Below, in pieces: positions 23,401-34,172 of a stretch of 64,000 nucleotides of DNA. Both the position numbers and the translations under genes were made by a program. The DNA is from Lytechinus pictus. Taxonomy: Eukaryota > Echinodermata > Echinoidea > Temnopleuroida > Toxopneustidae. Numbering within the stretch: the first letter of the stretch is position 1; the number at the start of each line of letters is the position of its first letter. A model generated the notes under the pieces. It was not told where the DNA came from and did not search any database. It was given only the letters and a program-made list of their open reading frames with translations. The stretch spans positions 25,625,501 to 25,689,500 of the forward strand of contig NC_087256.1 in the NCBI RefSeq assembly GCF_037042905.1, in the 5' to 3' direction.

Positions 23401-26400
23401 TTGTTTATATTCAACATATTCAACAAGATATTGCTACGATTTTGCTCATATATTGATAAACTAAAATGAGGCTTAATGGGATTTTTTAAAATCTCTAGCA
23501 GTCACCCCGGGCAGTCACATGACCTTGTACACAATGGTTTTATATTTGTAGACCTACATGTATGTTCCGTAAGTCTATGAAAAACTATATCTACAAATAC
23601 AATTTAACATGTACAATTAATTGCAAATACAGACTACTAGTTGTGTGATACTAATAGCTCTTTATGTATGTAATTTGTCCTGTAACATATGTAACATATC
23701 ATCAATTTTCATACAATTGGTTGTAACTGTAAGTCCCTTGGGCAAAAAAGTTATAATCAAAAGAAAATATTAGTGGTATTTCTCTATGTTATTGCATGGC
23801 CCATAAGGCAAAAAAAAAATCAATTGCAGAATTGATAATTACACAATAGAAAATTACTAAAATATTTATAGAATTGAATTACTTAACAATTACCAAAATA
23901 TTTATTGAATCAAATAGACTCTATCTTTGTGTTTAAATGTAATCTACCTTGGGTCAATAGAGCAGTCAAACGTTCCGTGTCGTATGCCAAACCTGGATAA
24001 CTTTTTCACTACAGTTGACCATGCTCTTTTTCCCAGCAGCGGACCATGGTTTCCAGGAATAACCTGAAAAAAAATATGAAGAAAATAGTTTGAAAAGATG
24101 ATAAACGAAGACCCAAAAATTCAGTATATCACTGAGCAACAAAAGTACATATTTGCATGCTGATCCAACAAGCATGAATTTTCTCTTTTTAATTCTGTTT
24201 TTATTACAACAAATTAAAGTAAATTACAAATGATTATTATGATTGCAAATCACATAAACACCAGTTGGTTACACAAAAAGACAAAATAACAACAATAATA
24301 ATAGAATAACCCCTACCCACTTATTCCCCCCCCCCCCCTCCCCCAAGAGGAATGTGACAAAGTGTCGTGATGACTTATCGGTGTTATCTAAACAGGGATA
24401 GGTGATTTGGTAAATAATGTAGACAAAACAAGATATACAAGCAATGATTATGAGGTGATTTCCCAACAAATATTGATAAGATTAAAAGACAGAAACTGGT
24501 TATCTCAGATGACATAATAATGGAGGTTTTTATTAAAATGGACAAGTATATCGAGAGCAGGGAATTCAAGAAGCAGAAAAAAAAGAGAATGAATGAAAGA
24601 AATAGTAAATAAGAAAGCTTTACAAAAAACAAGGGATTGGGGGACAACCTGCTATCGGGTCTAAAACACTCTTCATACCCAAAAGGTTAGAAAAATAATA
24701 AACAAAGTACTTCAATAATGAATTAACAACATGAAAGACTCTTTCATGCACTGATGGATAAAGAAGGTTTGCCTCAAAGCAGTTCACCAAGTATGTAAAA
24801 AAAATGAAGACATGACATCAAAACCTCAACATGTTTTTTGAAAGGCCTCATTAGATTGGTGCTATCAAAGTAAATCAGTATCAATTCTTAAATACATTAC
24901 CTGTACGAGCCATATACTGTCTTTCTTGTCCTCCACCTCCTCATAGAACTGGGTGTAACCGGTAAAAGCGGTTGAAGTAGTCTCCTCTTCCTCCACGTCA
25001 GAGACATCCTTTTCCATCATCAAAACCTCACCTTCCATGACTTGCCCTGATTACAAAAAGAGAATAGGATGGTCACACGTGTAATAATAGGCAGTTTTCG
25101 AACCACAATGCCGAATATTTTAAAGAACATTGAAATGTATTATTAAAGGACAAGTCCACCCCAACAAAAACTTGATTTGAATAAAAAGAGAAAAAATCAA
25201 CAAGCATTACACTGAAAATTTCATCAAAATCGGATGTAAAATAAGAAATTTATGACATTTTAAAGTTTCGCTTATTTTTTACAAAATAGTTATATGAACG
25301 AGCCAGTTACATCCAGATGAGAGAGTCGATGACGTCACTCACTCACTATTTCTTTTGTATTTTATTATATGAAATATGAAATATTTTGATTTTCTCGTCA
25401 TTGCCATGTGAAATGAAGTTTCATTCCTCCCTGAACACGTGGAATTCCATTATTTTAACATTTTGTTCTTCAGGCAAGGAGGTCCTAATCATCAAATTCG
25501 TAAAAATCGAAATATTGTATAATTCAAACAATAAAAAACAAAAGAAATAGTGAGTGAGTGACATCATCGACTCTCTCATCTGGATGTAACTGGCTCGTTC
25601 ATATAACTATTTTGTTAAAAATAAGCAAAACTTTGAAATGTCATAACTTTCTTATTTTACATCCGATTTTGATGAAATTTTCAGCATTATGCTTGTCTGA
25701 TTTTTCTCTATTCATTCAAATCAACATTTTTCTCAGGTGGACTTGACCTTTAACTGCCCTTCATGACAATGAGCAACCAAGAGGTCTTTGTCAAAAATCT
25801 GTGAATCAAAACAGCAGTTTCATCCTGGACAGAAGACGTTTGCAATTTATCGTCAGCTCTGAAACTATAAACATGAACTGCTATTCCGGTTCACCAATTT
25901 TCAACAAAGACCTCCAGGCTGTTTATTGTCATGTGATGGGCATTAAAAATATATTTACTGTGTTCTAGAATTTGCTCTACATGGCTGTATAAAAAATGCT
26001 ATATCATATATAAAAAATATATTTGGAACTTAACACAAAGTTTCTAAGTGCTGCCTACTATTACCCCAGCTTTAGCATGGCTACCCGAGGCTGCATGCTG
26101 TCAGATATTTAACCCCTGACCTTGTGGTTCAAAGTTGAGACTTGAGAGACTTATCCAACCGAGTCACAACACTTCTACCGTCTATGAAATGAGTGGTGGT
26201 ATTGTGGTTACAATCATCTTGTTGTTTTCTTTCACCTTCATTGAAGTCTAAGCATCAAGTTCCAATACAATCATACCCTTCTTACCTACCTGGTTATTCA
26301 TAACTTCAGTGAGTTCAATATTTCACCTATTTATATCACTAGTACGATAATACACCAGACAGTTACCTGAAGAAGATTTTAGATCATATCTTTCATACTT

Positions 26401-26623
26401 TTCATTCACATTGATTAACTCATATCAACTCACCATAGATTGTTTTTTCATGATTATCATTATCTTCCTCATCATCATCATCCCCATCATAAATCATCAT
26501 CACCACCATAATCATGATCAATAATCATATCCATCACCACCATCATTATCACCATCACTATCCTCCTCCTCATCATCATCATCATTCATCATCATTGTTA
26601 TCATTCATCATAATCACCATCAT

Positions 26624-26670
<47 letters not shown>

Positions 26671-27048
26671 CCACTATCATCACCATCATCATCATTCATC
26701 ATCATCATTCATCATCATCATCATCATCATCACCACCACCATCAATCAATTACATATTAAGTGGCACAACCCGGCCACATTAATGATCGAGTCTACGGAA
26801 TCCATGCACCTACCAGATTCCTCAACAAGCTGCGTCAGTTCTGCTTTATCAATGACCCCTTCATAGCTCAGCCCTCGCCCATCCAGAAGACTCTTCAACT
26901 TCCTGACGCTCAAGGAGACTGGATCAACCAACTTCATCATCAGCAAACCCGTCTCGTACCAAGCGATATACTCCAGCAATCGGGCTAAGAGGAAGAGCAG
27001 CATGGCATATACCAACAAAAATATGATCTTCTTCATGAACATCTCCAT
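20498..27048 (-). CDS. RNF103: E3 ubiquitin ligase RNF103 (KF-1), four exons
   Basis: Exons on the minus strand are 27048-26814, 25046-24901, 24063-23948 and 22409-20498. They join in phase (1, 0, 2) and encode 802 residues; vertebrate RNF103 has about 685. An N-terminal hydrophobic helix (residues 8-30) is followed by the family signature AWYETGL.MMKLVDPVSLS. The middle has MPSY-like WLPSYVIITPEGKNIYGTH and three or four membrane spans around NDIFVLTFINVNAICFIGLF, FLLLWLPLLGIIQLPF and IIGSFLLYCVAVNWV. PDLWLHPRIPENYMNDL follows, then about 180 mostly disordered Ser/Glu/Lys residues. The RING-H2 domain is at about 745-786 (CAIC...CGHAYHQQC...CPIC). Known role: an ER-membrane E3 ligase linked to ER-associated degradation. 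The extra length lies mainly in the disordered region before the RING. The start ATG at 27048 opens the conserved N-terminus. Confidence 0.95.
25143..25753. mobile_element. Family-A long-arm element, full copy A4
   Basis: A 611-bp element bounded by TTAAAGGACAAGTCCACCCC and GGTGGACTTGACCTTTAA, in RNF103 intron 1. A perfect TGACGTCA is at 25330-25337. Arm motifs are as in the copy at 15771-16379. Confidence 0.88.
26085..26175 (-). mobile_element. tRNA-derived SINE head, diverged
   Basis: The minus strand has GTGACTCGGTTGGATAAGTC (A-box-like) and GGTCAGGGGTTAAATA (decayed B box). It is likely a SINE relic in RNF103 intron 1. Confidence 0.5.
26456..26746. repeat. ATC/CAC trinucleotide microsatellite
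   Basis: About 290 bp of ATC, ACC and ATT triplets in RNF103 intron 1, ending 68 bp from exon 1. The poly-His/Ile frame across it is not a gene. Confidence 0.95.
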
Positions 27049-28389
27049 CTTTAATACAAGATGAAAGTGATCTTCAGGAGGAAATAAACTCTATGTTGTG
27101 AAATTCCTTGATTATGTCATATTTGGCATTGTATCTGCAGTATCACTATATCATTATCAGCTCTCACTGCATGCAGCTGTGTGAAAATTATAGTTCCTAC
27201 ACTACAGCTAGATCAGTTCTCCAAACAAGGGATTAAAATATCTCATTTCGGTGACCTCTTAGTTGTCTTGGGCTCGTCTTTCATTCAATTTATGCATCTA
27301 TTACGGTATACCATCTATTACATGCAACTGTCTCTGAGCTGTGTGAGCTCCCGCTTGACGCCCTGTCCAAATAAGGCTTACGTGGCATTAACAATGCACT
27401 GGCCTGGCCTGGCCGGTGCGACATACACAACACAAAATCGACGATCGATGTTTCCCTGTCAGTGTTTGAAGATAATCCCCTTCCTTTGGTCGGCTTTGTG
27501 TTGAGAATTAAGTTCATGTATGAGATAACGGCCACGTTGAGATTCCGCAAAATTCGTTGTATCCAAGAATATACTGATGAGAAGCGTTAATTGCAGTCTG
27601 ATTGCAGTCGGCCGTCGGCTCGCTTGGGATGGCAGATTACGACAACCCGGAAGTACGATGTAAACATAGCGCGACGTAATTTAGCGCGCGGGACATTTAA
27701 ATCACATGCTTGATCACATGATGAGGTTTCATGCACGATACTCCTCGATACTCTTCACCACCCCCCCCCCCCAAAAAAAACCCTGGCTTCTGTCACCCTG
27801 ACCAATCTGGTGTCAAACTCCTATCGCTAATTATAGCTCAACTGTTTTATCCTGCAGTTAAAATATTGTTTTAGTTTTATACTCACGGTTTATATTCGCT
27901 ATGCTTTACATTCCAATTGCTTATTTAACAATGCATCTTCGCATATGTATCATCACATGATTGCCATATTGTTGTACACCCAGAAGTTTTGGAAGGATTG
28001 TTAAAGGTCCATCCCTCAAACTAGCATAACGCTGAAAATTTCATCAAAATCGGATGTATAAAATAAGAAAGTCATGGCATTTTAAAGTTTCGATAATTTT
28101 TCCAAAAAACAGCATAGGCGGATCCTAGGGGGGGGGGGCGAGGGGCCCGCCCCCCCCCCCCTTATTGGCAGCGCAAGAAGAAAAAAAAGGAGAAAGATAA
28201 AAAAAGGGAAAAGGTGGAGAAAAAAGAAGAGGGAAAAAGAGGAGGAAGACGAGTAAATAAAATAATATGAGGGGAAGACTTGGAAAAAATATCTTTCATG
28301 TCACTATATCCTGCAGACTTAACAAGCCTTGCTTTTTTATGCAGGTTCCCTCATATTTCACTCTTTTAAATTGTCTTTAATTCCAAATC

Positions 28390-28515
28390 GCTATTTTCCT
28401 TAATTTGAATTAATTGTTATGCCTTGTCTGATTTGTATTCTCATAAGTTTTCTGATATTGTTTCATAATTTTGTTTGTACTTGTGAAATATGTGAAATAA
28501 AATCAAATCAAATCA
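28390..28515 (+). mobile_element. LINE 3' tail with (AAATC)n
   Basis: AT-rich sequence ending GTGAAATAAAATCAAATCAA, a pentamer tail typical of non-LTR retrotransposon 3' ends. There is no coding sequence. A similar tail in the opposite direction is at 58908. Confidence 0.5.
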
Positions 28516-28530
28516 AACTATATAAAATTT

Positions 28531-30711
28531 TCGCTCGCGCTTTCCACTCGCATTACATGCTCGATGATCGAGACAAACTGTACATAATATCTTGCTCAAT
28601 AGGCTGGTATGGAGTTTAAAATATAGAGTTTTGAAGTCAATATACAAATCATATTTCAGCTCGGGCATCGAGCTTTAATTTTTTTATTTACAAATTGATT
28701 TGTAAAAAGTGCTCTGTAAAATGTCCGTTTTATTGTCTGAGTATCAACATTTTCAGCCCGCGCTGCGCGCTAGCACTATTTGATTTGCCAATTAATCATG
28801 CATCCTATAAAGTTCTCAAAATAGTCCTTTTCAGGTTTGATTGTCAAAACCAGGTAGTTCTGCGCGCTTGCATTTTGGTTGGTGAGTAATGTATACATCT
28901 GTAGTAATTTTATAACAAACTACTTAAAATCCTGTTTTCATGAAAGTTTATCAAAAATTTCGGCTCACGATTTGCGCTCGCATTAATTGTTAAAAATGTA
29001 TTAAACCATGCATCCTATTCATAATTACAAAAGTGCTTAAAATGTCCTGTTTTGAGGCCTTAATGTCAACAAATTTCAAGCTCTCATTAGGCTTATTAGA
29101 TCAATAAATAAGATAACAACATTTTCATGAATTCATAATTGAATTGTCCCTTTTTTAGGAAGGAATATCGGAATATCAAATATTTTTTAGCGCGCGCTTC
29201 GCGCTCGCATTATTGTTTCAAATTGAAACTATCATACGTTGTACAACAAATAATTTATGCCATGTTCTGCCTGCTCGATCTCAAAGTTCTCGACAAAAAT
29301 GAGATACACCATATTACCAGTCACAAAGTATTATACATTTAAATGTAGGTAATCTATTTAATTGAGATGACAATCAATCTCGACCTTTGTACCCTTAGGC
29401 ACGAGCGTACCTACGGGGGGGGGGGGGCAGTCTGCCCCCCTGCCGAGCCACAACCCATGCAAAGGACGTATCCCTGCCCCCCTGACGAGCTTGAAAGACC
29501 TTTTTTGCCCCCCCCCCCCCGACGAGCTTGAAGACCTTTGTTGCCCCCCCCCCTGACGAGCTTGAAGACTTTTTTTTTTTTGCTTGTCAAATTTTTTGGC
29601 GGACGGTTTTGCCCCCCCCCCCTGTGGAAAATCCTAGGTACGCCACTGCCCTTAGGGATATTTCGGTGGAAAAACAAAGTTGCTATAGTGCATGTCTCGA
29701 AAATATGGGTGGTTTTGGATTGTTTGCCATAGCAAGAGTTGTAAATATGGACAATTTCAAATGAACAGCAAGACAAAACAATGAATTAATTGTAATAATA
29801 TTTACATCAAATAAATGAAAGTGAATAAAATTTTCATAATCCTATCAATCCGGTGTGAGATTATTGATAATTATAATTATAAAGATATACCCGGATTTTG
29901 CAATAGTATGTTCATGAAAACAACTGTTCCCTATATGTGTGTGTGGACTTTCGGACACTCAAATTCACGCGACTAACCACTATGACTCATATTAAAAGTT
30001 AAGGTCTTACTATCGGAGGTAAACTTTCTAAAAATACCCAGATTCTAGGTCTAAATCTAAAACACTCGAACCCATGTTTATTGAGATAAGCAGGTTATTT
30101 AAAACAATCATGTTTAAAATAATCCAGTTTCAGATCAGAATCTCCAAAATTTTCTGCTCGCGCTTCGCGCTCGCATTTTTTGTTTGTTTTAAGAATGTTT
30201 TTATTGTATATTCTCTCAAATCAAAATACACAGTCACATTCCAATATTAATGTGGAAAATCGATATTCAATAACCCATCCTTTTCATGATTTACAAAACG
30301 TGAATAGAGTGTCCCGTTTTTTAGGTCTAAGTCTCAATTTTCCGATCGCGCTTCGCGCTTGCATTTTACGCTTAGTTATATACCTATCCTGTTCACGATT
30401 ACCAAAAGTGCTAAGAATATTCCTTAGGTCGAATGTCAAAAAATTTCAGCTCGCGCTTCGTGCTCGCATTATTTGATTGTTGCAATATGTATCGTCTTCA
30501 TGGCTAACTGCAAACAGTCCTTAACAGCTCCCTTTCGACCAGGCCAAAACGTATGGGTGTATTAAAAAATTCTGCTCGCGCTTTGCGCTCGCAGTAATCA
30601 TATATTTACATACGCATCTTGTTCAGGATCACAAACATTCCCCAGAATATTCAATTTTCAGGACAAAATATATGAAATTTCCAAGAATTTTAGCTCACGC
30701 TTCGCACTATC
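28531..30711. repeat. Array of ~110-bp units with a GC-rich dyad
   Basis: The consensus GCTCGCGCTTCGCGCTCGC followed by ATTATTTG recurs at about 28531, 28756, 28861, 28961, 29071 (poor), 29190, 30155, 30345, 30449, 30573 and 30691. Spacings are mostly 100-125 bp, with some near 190-220. The spacers are related too: CATCCT.TTCA.GATTACAAAA followed by TGTC-AAAA and TTTCAG. The array is interrupted by the hAT MITE at 29400-29648 and adjacent unique DNA. Confidence 0.85.
29400..29648. mobile_element. hAT-type MITE with perfect 8-bp duplication
   Basis: The ends CACGAGCGTACCTACGG and (complement) CAGTGGCGTACCTAGG are inverted repeats, flanked by CCCTTAGG at 29392-29399 and 29649-29656. The interior has three to four tandem units of poly-C plus GACGAGCTTGAAGACCTTTG. 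Confidence 0.9.
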
Positions 30712-31180
30712 TAAATAGGGCTCATGAGATAATAATATCTCTATGTTGCTTTATAAGAATATAGCTAAGAAATTACTGTTAGGACTACCTCTTCACAGAA
30801 ACAAACAAAAATCAACTTTGTGCAGCCGATCGGGGAAAATGTGGGTGAATTTTATTTCTGCCCCCTCCCCGCATTGGCAAATGCTGGATCCGCCCCTGAA
30901 ATAGTGATATGCACAACTCAGTGACATGCAAATGAGACAGACGATGATGTCCCTCACTCAATATTTCTTTAGCTTTTATTGTTTGAATTAATATTTCATT
31001 TTGTGCAGATTTGGCAATAAGGACCAATTGACTGAATAATTCCACAGGTTCAGGGTTGAATTAATCGTTTTTTCACTTGACAATGAGGAGGAAATTAGAA
31101 TATTTCACATTTTATATAGTAAAATACAAAAGAAATAGTTAGTGGGTGACGTCATCAGTCTCCTCATTTGCATACCGACC

Positions 31181-31313
31181 TGGGGCCCGTAACACAAAAC
31201 TTAGCAATGATCGTAGAACATTTTCTACGATTGATTCCATTGACTACATTGTACCATCGATCGTAAAATTCAAGCGTACGATCAATCGCTATAACCTTTG
31301 TATACGGGACCCA
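31181..31313. mobile_element. Small MITE, GGGCCCGTAACAC family, nested
   Basis: TGGGGCCCGTAACACAAAAC to GTATACGGGACCCA, inserted in family-A copy A5 between CATACCGACC and GGATGTGCATAT. Intact family-A copies read CCGACCAGGATGTGC at this point, giving the empty site. Confidence 0.88.
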
Positions 31314-33360
31314 GGATGTGCATATGACTGTTTTTTTTTTAATGAAGCAAAATTTAAAAATGTCATAACTTTCTTATTTTACATCCGATTTTAATGAAGT
31401 TTTCAGTGTTATGCACTTATGCTTGTTGGATTTTTCTATATTTATTTAATTAACAACGGAAACTTAAATCTCGTTGCCCCAGTGAAGCCAGTGATCCAAT
31501 CGAGGGGCTCGATCCTTGGCGCCCCTCGGGAAGGACAGCAGGGTATAGGCCTAATTGCCTCTTAGATATAAGTTGTCGAAAAGCAGTCGAAAACAGTATT
31601 GACGTGCAGGATATAAAAGTACGATCCTCAGCCCCGCCCTCACGGCTATGGTGATAGTGTTCTGAAAGTAAAAAAAAAGTATACACACAAAAATAATTTA
31701 TTGACCCTTTTTATTGTTACATAATTATGGCGTTGGGACATTATCGGCAGAAATTGAGTTGAGAATAGGCTGCTCCACTGTTCTTCCTTTTGTAAATATA
31801 TCAATACATTCCTTTTCATTTTTTCTTCTAAAATCAAATTCCCTCTTTTTTTTATCATGCTGTACACAACAGATTACTTTACATATACAAGAAACCCTAC
31901 ACACCAATGCAACAATATGCTATGAAGAAGTACACTTTACTTAAAAAATGTCTCAATATGAGATTACAAAAATATCGATCTCAATTAATGTCTATATATT
32001 TCCATGCAGTTTAAAGTGTTTAAATAACATAAATGTTATAGTCAATCATCCTCAACTTTAGCACAATGATAGATTTGTACGTAGCACGTACCACATCTTT
32101 TACTAAACTACTGTCACTCTTACTGTGAATTAATGGGATTATTTGAAAAAAATAAAAGAATATCAGGGAATTCCGTTACATACATGTAGCTTAATTTTAG
32201 CTATATATATACACATGAAATACGAAAATAAGGTTTTCACCTAAATTTGTAGGTCATTTTTGACAAGCAAAAAAAAGGGTTTTCTATTTCAAAGGGGGGG
32301 GGGGCACACTTGGGTAAAAACGGTATTTTTACATTACAAATTTTGATTACGGCTCTCAAAGGGGGGGGGGGGAGGGGCACTTACCAGCTGTGCCTCCCTG
32401 GATCCGCCACTGGTGGTTGTCAAAGAAGGAAGAAAAATAGATTATCACTAGAAAATAGTAGAATAATGGCATAAATAATAGGCCCCCAATTGTAATTTTT
32501 TCCCTCCCCATGATGATAAAAACTGTTTTATCCGACAGTTATTATCATAGCAACGCGTGTTTCTCAGCCAATCAAAATCAAGGAAAATTGTCAGATTCTA
32601 CAACTTGGCTGACGCGTAATGTTTATGACCCCCCCCCCCGAAGCTGATGATCACATGACCTGGCGCGGCATGTCAAAGGAACAGGGGAATCCCCTAAGCT
32701 CACTCTCGATCTCACCTCGCGGATATCGAATACATGCAGCTCAGCCTGGTACTGGACTACTGGTACCGCCTACCGGTAGTGGTAGGCAATTTAAAGCGGA
32801 ATGTCTTCTTCAGGAATATCCACGGAATCGCAAGAGACTTCGTAATCTGTGTAAGGGTTGCCTAAATAGAGCAAATACGTTGCGCCTTGATGACTTGAGT
32901 TGAGGGAAGGGTTTATATTTATTTTCCTCTATGAAAGGAGGTGATCGAGAACTCATCTCGAGCACATCCACTGCACAAGTGCAGCTGCACTTCCACTGAC
33001 ACTTGACCCGACCGCGACGGCGCGGCGTGACATGATCTGACTGAGCGCGGGCCTTGTGACTGTGTGGGGCGGTTTTGTGCTAGATCTGTTATTCTGTATC
33101 AATACTATCACTATTCTAATTATAGATCTGATGGGTAATGTTTAAATGAAACACACAAAAACATTTTGAAATATTGTTTAGAAATTTCTAATTTTAAATG
33201 ATGACGGTGAGGTGTCTGCATGGGATTTATTTTACATTACAATTTCTGACATTTTTGCTGAGCTGTTTCAGCGGAACAACCCAATTTACAGTATGATAGT
33301 TTTGAATGTTATTGATTAGATCTATAATGAATGTATAGTAATGATATTGATGATAATACT

Positions 33361-33975
33361 GAAGGTCAAGTCCATCCCAGAAAAAAGTTGATTTGAATAA
33401 ATAGAGAAACATCAAACGAGAATAATGCTGAAAACTTCATCAAAATCGGATGGATAAAAATTTATGACATTTTAAAGTGTCGCTACCAATTTTTCCCAAA
33501 ACAGTTCTATGCTCAAATCAACTAGTGTGATAAAGATATGCAAATGAGAGAGTTGATGATGTCACTCACTATTTCTTTTTTTTTTTTTTTTTGAATTATA
33601 CAATATTTCATTTTTTATGGATTTGACAATTATTTACCATATCTAGCTTGTTTGAAAAAAAAAAATGTTAAACAATCAAATTCCACATTGTTAAGGGAGG
33701 AATGAATTTTTGCTCACATGGCAATGAGGAGAACATTCAAATATTTCATATAATAAAATACAAAAGAAAAATAGTGAGTGGGTGATGTCATCAGTCCCCT
33801 CATTTGCATACTGACCAGGATGTGCATAACTGTTTTGTGCAATTTAGCAAAACTTTAAAATTTCATAATTTTGTTTATTTCAGATCCGATTTTGATGAAA
33901 TTTTCAGTGTTATTCTTGTTTAATTTTTCTCTTTCTATTCAAATCATCTTTTGTTGGGGTGGAATTGTCCTTTTA
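33361..33975. mobile_element. Family-A long-arm element, copy A6
   Basis: From GAAGGTCAAGTCCATCCCAG to GGGGTGGAATTGTCCTTTTAA, about 615 bp, with a poly-T interruption near 33570. Its right end is 69 bp from the acceptor of the TRUB1 exon. Confidence 0.85.
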
Positions 33976-34172
33976 ACAATAATAATTTAAAGTTTACAAA
34001 GTCTAATCAGTTTTCATATAACTTTATCTTTTTTTTTTTACAGGCTATCTTTGACACTCCGTGTCAGTGGACGAGCTATTTAAGTGGTGTGAATACATGA
34101 ATAAGTGGTCAGTGAATCTATTGCGTGCTTGATGCATCTGATCGGAAGCGGCAAGCCGAAGCAAGGATATCC

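Larger units (their letters stand above)
28110..30898. mobile_element. 2.8-kb non-autonomous element with CAG..GGCGGATCC ends
   Basis: The left end CAGCATAGGCGGATCCTAGG and the right end (complement) CAGGGGCGGATCCAGCA are related inverted repeats next to G/C homopolymers. The borders are exact because they interrupt a family-A copy. It contains a GA-rich stretch, a LINE 3' tail (28390-28515), an array of GC-rich dyads (28531-30711) and a nested hAT MITE. No transposase-like frame is present. Only AAA could be a target duplication, so I leave the superfamily open. Confidence 0.7.
28001..31445. mobile_element. Family-A element A5, split by a later insertion
   Basis: The left part, 28001-28109 (TTAAAGGTCCATCCC, ATCAAAATCGGATGTATAA, AAGTCATGGCATTTTAAAG), and the right part from 30899 (GTGATATGCACAACTCAGTG, TTTGCATACCGACC, TGACGTCA at 31147-31154) are contiguous in intact copies. 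The right end is truncated near 31445. It therefore predates both the 28110-30898 element and the small MITE at 31181-31313. Confidence 0.85.
27049..34172. other. RNF103-TRUB1 divergent intergenic DNA
   Basis: Holds the RNF103 upstream region (CpG-containing GCGCGACG and GCGCGCGGG near 27670-27690) and a family-A element split by a 2.8-kb insertion (28001-31445). A GC-rich stretch at 31480-31640 has no recognisable product. A MITE-like segment at 32500-32612 carries GCCAATCAAAATCAAGG. CpG-rich DNA at 32940-33070 could hold the TRUB1 promoter and a non-coding first exon, and family-A copy A6 is at 33361-33975. The TRUB1 start codon lies behind a splice acceptor (TTTTTTACAG, ending 34044), so an upstream non-coding exon is expected; I could not place it. 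Confidence 0.55.

Noticed and set aside
26514-26783. Poly-His/Ile open frame
   Set aside because: Translation of an ATC/CAC microsatellite in RNF103 intron 1.
28531-30711. CRISPR-like appearance of evenly spaced short repeats
   Set aside because: Eukaryotic context, spacers of 80-100 bp that are related to each other, and a transposon setting; this is a tandem array, not CRISPR.
31450-31700. GC-richer block with a minus-strand 78-codon frame
   Set aside because: No recognisable domain, splice pattern or repeat; left as unexplained intergenic sequence.
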